Part shown: in pieces, positions 60,446 through 64,000 of the stretch
Layout of the letters: each line of letters begins with the position of its first letter
How positions within the stretch are numbered: position 1 is the stretch's first letter
NCBI GenBank assembly: GCA_905479495.1
Contig: CAJQMR010000013.1
Coordinates: forward strand, 124,001 to 188,000
Direction of reading: 5' to 3'
Origin: an uncultured Anaerolineae bacterium
Lineage (GTDB): Bacteria > Chloroflexota > Anaerolineae > Promineifilales > Promineifilaceae
Length of the DNA stretch: 64,000 nt
Program-made: the position numbers and the translations under genes
Notes under the pieces: generated by a model
Seen by the model: only the letters and a program-made list of their open reading frames with translations
Told to the model about the DNA's origin: nothing
The model's database searches: none

Positions 60446-61687
60446 ATGAGTAACGACAATCAATTGTCGCCTGAAGCAAATCAACATGAATCCCCCCCTT
60501 GGTCACGCAGCACCAAGGTGATTGTGACGGTGGCTGCCTTGCTGCTGGTGCTCTGGCTGGCCTACCGCTTTCAATCCCTCATATCGCTCATTGTGATCGC
60601 TGCCATTTTGGCTTATTTGTTGAACCCTATTATTGTTCAATTGGACAAGCGGACCGCGCTAAAGCGCAGTTCGGGCATCCTCATTGCCTATTTGCTCCTG
60701 GCCATTACCGTGATTGGTGGTTTCATTGCGCTGGGGTTTGCTGCGTTTGAGCAAATCAACTCCCTCATTGAACAGGTTCCCATGTTCATTGAGGATATTA
60801 CGGCCGCTATCGAGGAATTCACTGCCCGGACCGTCCCCATCCGGTTTGGCCCCTTCGACCTGGATCCTGGCATGATTAATATTGATCTCATCCAGCAGCA
60901 GATCATTGGCCTGGTGGAACCGGCCGTTAGCCAGGGTGGGCAGATTTTCACTGATGTGGCCACGGCCACCATCTCTACGCTGGGCAATCTTTTTTTTATC
61001 TTTGTCATCTCTATCTACCTGGCCATTGAAATACCTCAGCTGGGCGAGCACGTGGCAGGCATGGCCCAACTGCCCGGTTACCGGCGGGATGCTGAGCGGT
61101 TGTTGCGGGAATTCGGCCGTATTTGGAGCGCCTATTTGCGTGGCCAGGTTATTCTCGGGCTGGTCATCTTTTTGGTCGTCTGGCTGGGATTAGCTTTGCT
61201 GGGCGTGCAAAACTCGTTGGCTCTGGGATTGCTCTCTGGCTTGTTAGAATTCATTCCAGTTTTAGGGCCTATCATTGGCGCGGGAGCCGCCATCACTGTC
61301 GCCCTTTTTCAACCAGATACATTGGGCCAACTGGCCAACTGGCAATATGCGGGCGTGGTGCTCATTTTCATGCTCATTGTGCAGCAGTTGGAAAACAACA
61401 TCCTGGTGCCACGCATCGTGGGCGAATCGCTCGATTTACACCCACTTATTGTCATTATTGGGGTGTTTATGGGCAGCAGCCTGGCCGGGATTTTAGGCGC
61501 AATTTTAGCGGCACCCGTCGTGGCCACACTAAAATTAATCAGCTTCTACGCCTGGCGTAAAATGTTTGACCAGCCGCCCTTCCCCAGTCCAGAAAAAGAA
61601 CCCGGGGAATCGGCATCAGCCAAGCTGTTGAAACGAGGGCAGAAGCTACTGCCCAAACGCAAGAAAGGAAGCAAGCCTGCTGAGTAA
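60446..61687 (+). CDS. AI-2E family transporter (PerM-like)
   Basis: multi-TM; LIVIAAILAYLLNPIIVQLDKR, GLLEFIPVLGPIIGAGAAI; SD gaggaa. Confidence 0.93.
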   Translation: MSNDNQLSPEANQHESPPWSRSTKVIVTVAALLLVLWLAYRFQSLISLIVIAAILAYLLNPIIVQLDKRTALKRSSGILIAYLLLAITVIGGFIALGFAAFEQINSLIEQVPMFIEDITAAIEEFTARTVPIRFGPFDLDPGMINIDLIQQQIIGLVEPAVSQGGQIFTDVATATISTLGNLFFIFVISIYLAIEIPQLGEHVAGMAQLPGYRRDAERLLREFGRIWSAYLRGQVILGLVIFLVVWLGLALLGVQNSLALGLLSGLLEFIPVLGPIIGAGAAITVALFQPDTLGQLANWQYAGVVLIFMLIVQQLENNILVPRIVGESLDLHPLIVIIGVFMGSSLAGILGAILAAPVVATLKLISFYAWRKMFDQPPFPSPEKEPGESASAKLLKRGQKLLPKRKKGSKPAE

Positions 61688-61698
61688 ACTAGATTTTT

Positions 61699-62754
61699 AT
61701 GGAACAGTCTGAATTGTTTCAAACGGCCGTCCAAAAAGCCAAAGCTGGGGAGCGTGACCAGGCACAGGAAATGCTGCTCAAGCTGGTAGAAAAAGAGCCA
61801 AACCATGAACTGGCCTGGCTCTGGCTCAGTCAGCTGGTGGCCGACCCCGAAGACAAAATCATCGCCCTGGAAAATGCCCTGACCATCAACCCGCAACGCC
61901 GCCAGACCCAAACACGGCTGCATCAGCTGCGTCAAAAATATACTGCGGCCAACCAGCTACCCAATCAGCAGTTCTCTACCAACGGGGCATCCCATATCCA
62001 CAGCTTCACCAGCGAAGAGGCGCGCTTTACTGAAATCAGCCAGCTGTTTGCGGCAGGCGATATTGCCGGTGGCCGCCAGCAGTTGGCCAGCTTTCTACGC
62101 CGCTATTCAGACCATGAGGCAGGTTGGTGGCTCATGGTCCAACACGCCGATTCTCAGACAAACTTGTTAATTGGCTTGGATCATTTGCTGCGCCTCAATT
62201 CCACGCATCCCGAGGCACCCAAAATGCTGGGCGGCATCAAACCCACTCGCGAAGAATTTTTGCAAATGGGCCGCCTTTATGAGCGATTAGAACGTTGGGA
62301 AACGGCCGTTACCTACTACAAACGTGCCCTAAAATCCCCCAGCAATGCCGACCGCTTGCTGGCTCAAAAACGGCTGCCCCTTGTGCAAGAACAGCTCAAG
62401 CTGGCCAAAATCAAGTTCACCAGCCCCACCGCCACGGTGCTGCGTTTGGCCGCTGGCCCCACCATTTTGTACGCGATGCTGGTTCTGATTCAAGCTGGAT
62501 TAAAACCCACGCAGGCTTCACCAATGCTATGCCTGGGCAATTTGGCTTTTCTGGGAGGCATGCTCCTGTTTAGCGGTCTCACCTATGCGCCAGAACATCC
62601 CTGGCTGCAACAATTACGAGAATCGGCCGTTTTCCCTAACAATACCTTTCTGCGATTAATCAGCCTCATGCTGATACTGCTGCCCATTCTGCTCTTGATT
62701 CTGCTGGCAGTTACGCGACTGCTTAACTTCCAGCTCGACCTGACCAGCCCATGA
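61699..62754 (+). CDS. tetratricopeptide-like protein with C-terminal TM helices
   Basis: KAKAGERDQAQEMLLKLVEKEPNHELAWLWLSQL; hydrophobic C-terminus. Confidence 0.82.
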   Translation: MEQSELFQTAVQKAKAGERDQAQEMLLKLVEKEPNHELAWLWLSQLVADPEDKIIALENALTINPQRRQTQTRLHQLRQKYTAANQLPNQQFSTNGASHIHSFTSEEARFTEISQLFAAGDIAGGRQQLASFLRRYSDHEAGWWLMVQHADSQTNLLIGLDHLLRLNSTHPEAPKMLGGIKPTREEFLQMGRLYERLERWETAVTYYKRALKSPSNADRLLAQKRLPLVQEQLKLAKIKFTSPTATVLRLAAGPTILYAMLVLIQAGLKPTQASPMLCLGNLAFLGGMLLFSGLTYAPEHPWLQQLRESAVFPNNTFLRLISLMLILLPILLLILLAVTRLLNFQLDLTSP

Positions 62755-63446
62755 TCCCACTGACCGATTTGCAGCCCAACCGCTACAGCAGCTTCCCCTT
62801 CATGACCATGTTCCTTATCCTGCTAAACATGTTTGTGCTCATTGGGCAATTCCTGCTCATCGAATTCAATTTAGAAGGCTACATTGAAGCCCTCTACTTA
62901 TTCGGCAGTGTCCCGACCTTTGTCATTGGGCAACAAGCCGGTGGCGCGCTGGCCACCCTCACTTCCATCTTCCTGCATGGCGGCATCTTCCACCTGGCGG
63001 GCAATATGCTGGCGCTGTGGGCCTTTGCTCAACGTGTCGAAGATGCTTGTGGCCCCTGGCGCTTCCTGGCTTTTTACCTGTTCTGCGGCGTTGTGGCCGA
63101 CATCATCAGCACCATGAGCCGCTCTACCGAAGCCATTCCCGGCATTGGCGCCAGCGGAGCCGTCTACGGCATCATGGCTGCATATCTGATTTTGTACCCC
63201 AGGGGACGAATAAAAGTGCTCATCTTTTATGGTTTTGGCTTCTGGCGAATTCCCTTTCGGGCTTATTGGGTCATCCTTTTCTTCTTTCTCAAGGAAATTC
63301 CCAATGCATTAGATGTACTGCTCATTAATGTAGAATCCAGCGTCGCCCACTGGGCACACCTGGGTGGCTTCTTTGCCGGGACGCTCATTTTTCTCTTTCT
63401 GCGACCCGACGCCTTTCACCGCTTCCGCAACGAGCTGCCACTTTAA
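62751..63446 (+). CDS. rhomboid family intramembrane protease
   Basis: FLHGGIFHLAGNMLALWAFA, GIGASGAVYGIMAAY, AHLGGFFAG. Confidence 0.96.
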   Translation: MIPLTDLQPNRYSSFPFMTMFLILLNMFVLIGQFLLIEFNLEGYIEALYLFGSVPTFVIGQQAGGALATLTSIFLHGGIFHLAGNMLALWAFAQRVEDACGPWRFLAFYLFCGVVADIISTMSRSTEAIPGIGASGAVYGIMAAYLILYPRGRIKVLIFYGFGFWRIPFRAYWVILFFFLKEIPNALDVLLINVESSVAHWAHLGGFFAGTLIFLFLRPDAFHRFRNELPL

Positions 63447-63557
63447 ATACACACCACACCCCCATCGGCTGGCCCAAAGAAATCGCGACCGCACACTCAA
63501 CGCAGCCTTAATTTCGTTTTATTTGCTTTGATTTCAACAGCTTCTAAAAATCACCGC

Positions 63558-63618
63558 TTGACAAAGTGTATAATATACACTATACTGCTCATATCTCAGT
63601 TAGTGTAACAAAAACACT
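63558..63618 (+). promoter_or_regulatory. consensus promoter with operator dyad in the spacer, second dyad downstream
   Basis: TTGACA N17 TATACT; AGTGTAT-AAT-ATACACT (63565-63581); AGTGT-N7-ACACT (63602-63618). Confidence 0.82.
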
Positions 63619-63661
63619 TATTGTGAAGACCAACTATTTAAACGCAAAAGGAGCCTCAAAA

Positions 63662-64000
63662 ATGAGCAATTTTCCCAGCTTTTATGATCCTAGCCGTATC
63701 GGCACGCTGCACTATCCTGACGTGGCCGCTATCGTCGCCGAAGCAACCACCGCAGGCTTAAAACCTGCCGTAGAAGACAAAGAAGATGTCCATCTGGTCA
63801 TCATCGACATGCAGGTTGATTTTTGCCACGAAAAAGGCAGTCTGTACGTGCCCGGCGCAATGGGCGACATCCAGCGCACCATCGAATTCATCTACAACAA
63901 CGCGGAGCGCATCACCAACATCACCTGTTCGCTGGATTCCCACCTACCCCACCAGATTTTCCATCCTGCCTGGTGGGCTGATGAGGCCGGTAATCATCCT
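63662..64000 (+). CDS. isochorismatase/nicotinamidase-family cysteine hydrolase, truncated by window end
   Basis: MSNFPSFYDPSRI...LVIIDMQVDFCHEKGSLYVPGA; SD aaaggag; open to window end. Confidence 0.88.
   Translation, partial: MSNFPSFYDPSRIGTLHYPDVAAIVAEATTAGLKPAVEDKEDVHLVIIDMQVDFCHEKGSLYVPGAMGDIQRTIEFIYNNAERITNITCSLDSHLPHQIFHPAWWADEAGNHP

Overview
A 64 kb bacterial chromosomal window, Chloroflexota/Anaerolineae-like by gene content (inference). It is densely coding, with about 50 supportable CDSs. I found no rRNA, tRNA, CRISPR array or complete IS. Recognisable genes include lipB-lipA, uvrA and smpB. Others include tandem S41 peptidases, a GH3 enzyme, an S8 protease, M42 and rhomboid peptidases, several two-component systems, a Ser/Thr kinase beside an FHA-wHTH gene, and a PP2C phosphatase. 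The strongest unexplained signal is genome-wide in style: the palindrome ACGGCCGT (often AACGGCCGTT or GAAACGGCCGTTTC) recurs roughly 100 times, on the order of 100-fold above chance. It appears inside CDSs in three codon phases (TAV, NGR, RP[FSL]) and also between genes, which resembles cyanobacterial HIP1. The most interesting gene-level candidate is a leftward cluster at 40.3-51.4 kb: an APH-fold kinase-like protein, a 2261-aa sensor with about 10 GAF domains, an orphan pseudo-receiver, a REC/pseudo-APH/wHTH protein, and an unannotated 33-aa membrane peptide. A consensus promoter overlapped by operator dyads lies at its head. Also notable are an in-frame intergenic-type repeat inside uvrA, three copies of a dispersed ATTTCCCCGGAAAC hairpin, a hairpin that supplies the stop codons of two convergent genes, and several well-formed operator/promoter architectures. 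Everything was read by eye; family names come from motif recognition without database searches.
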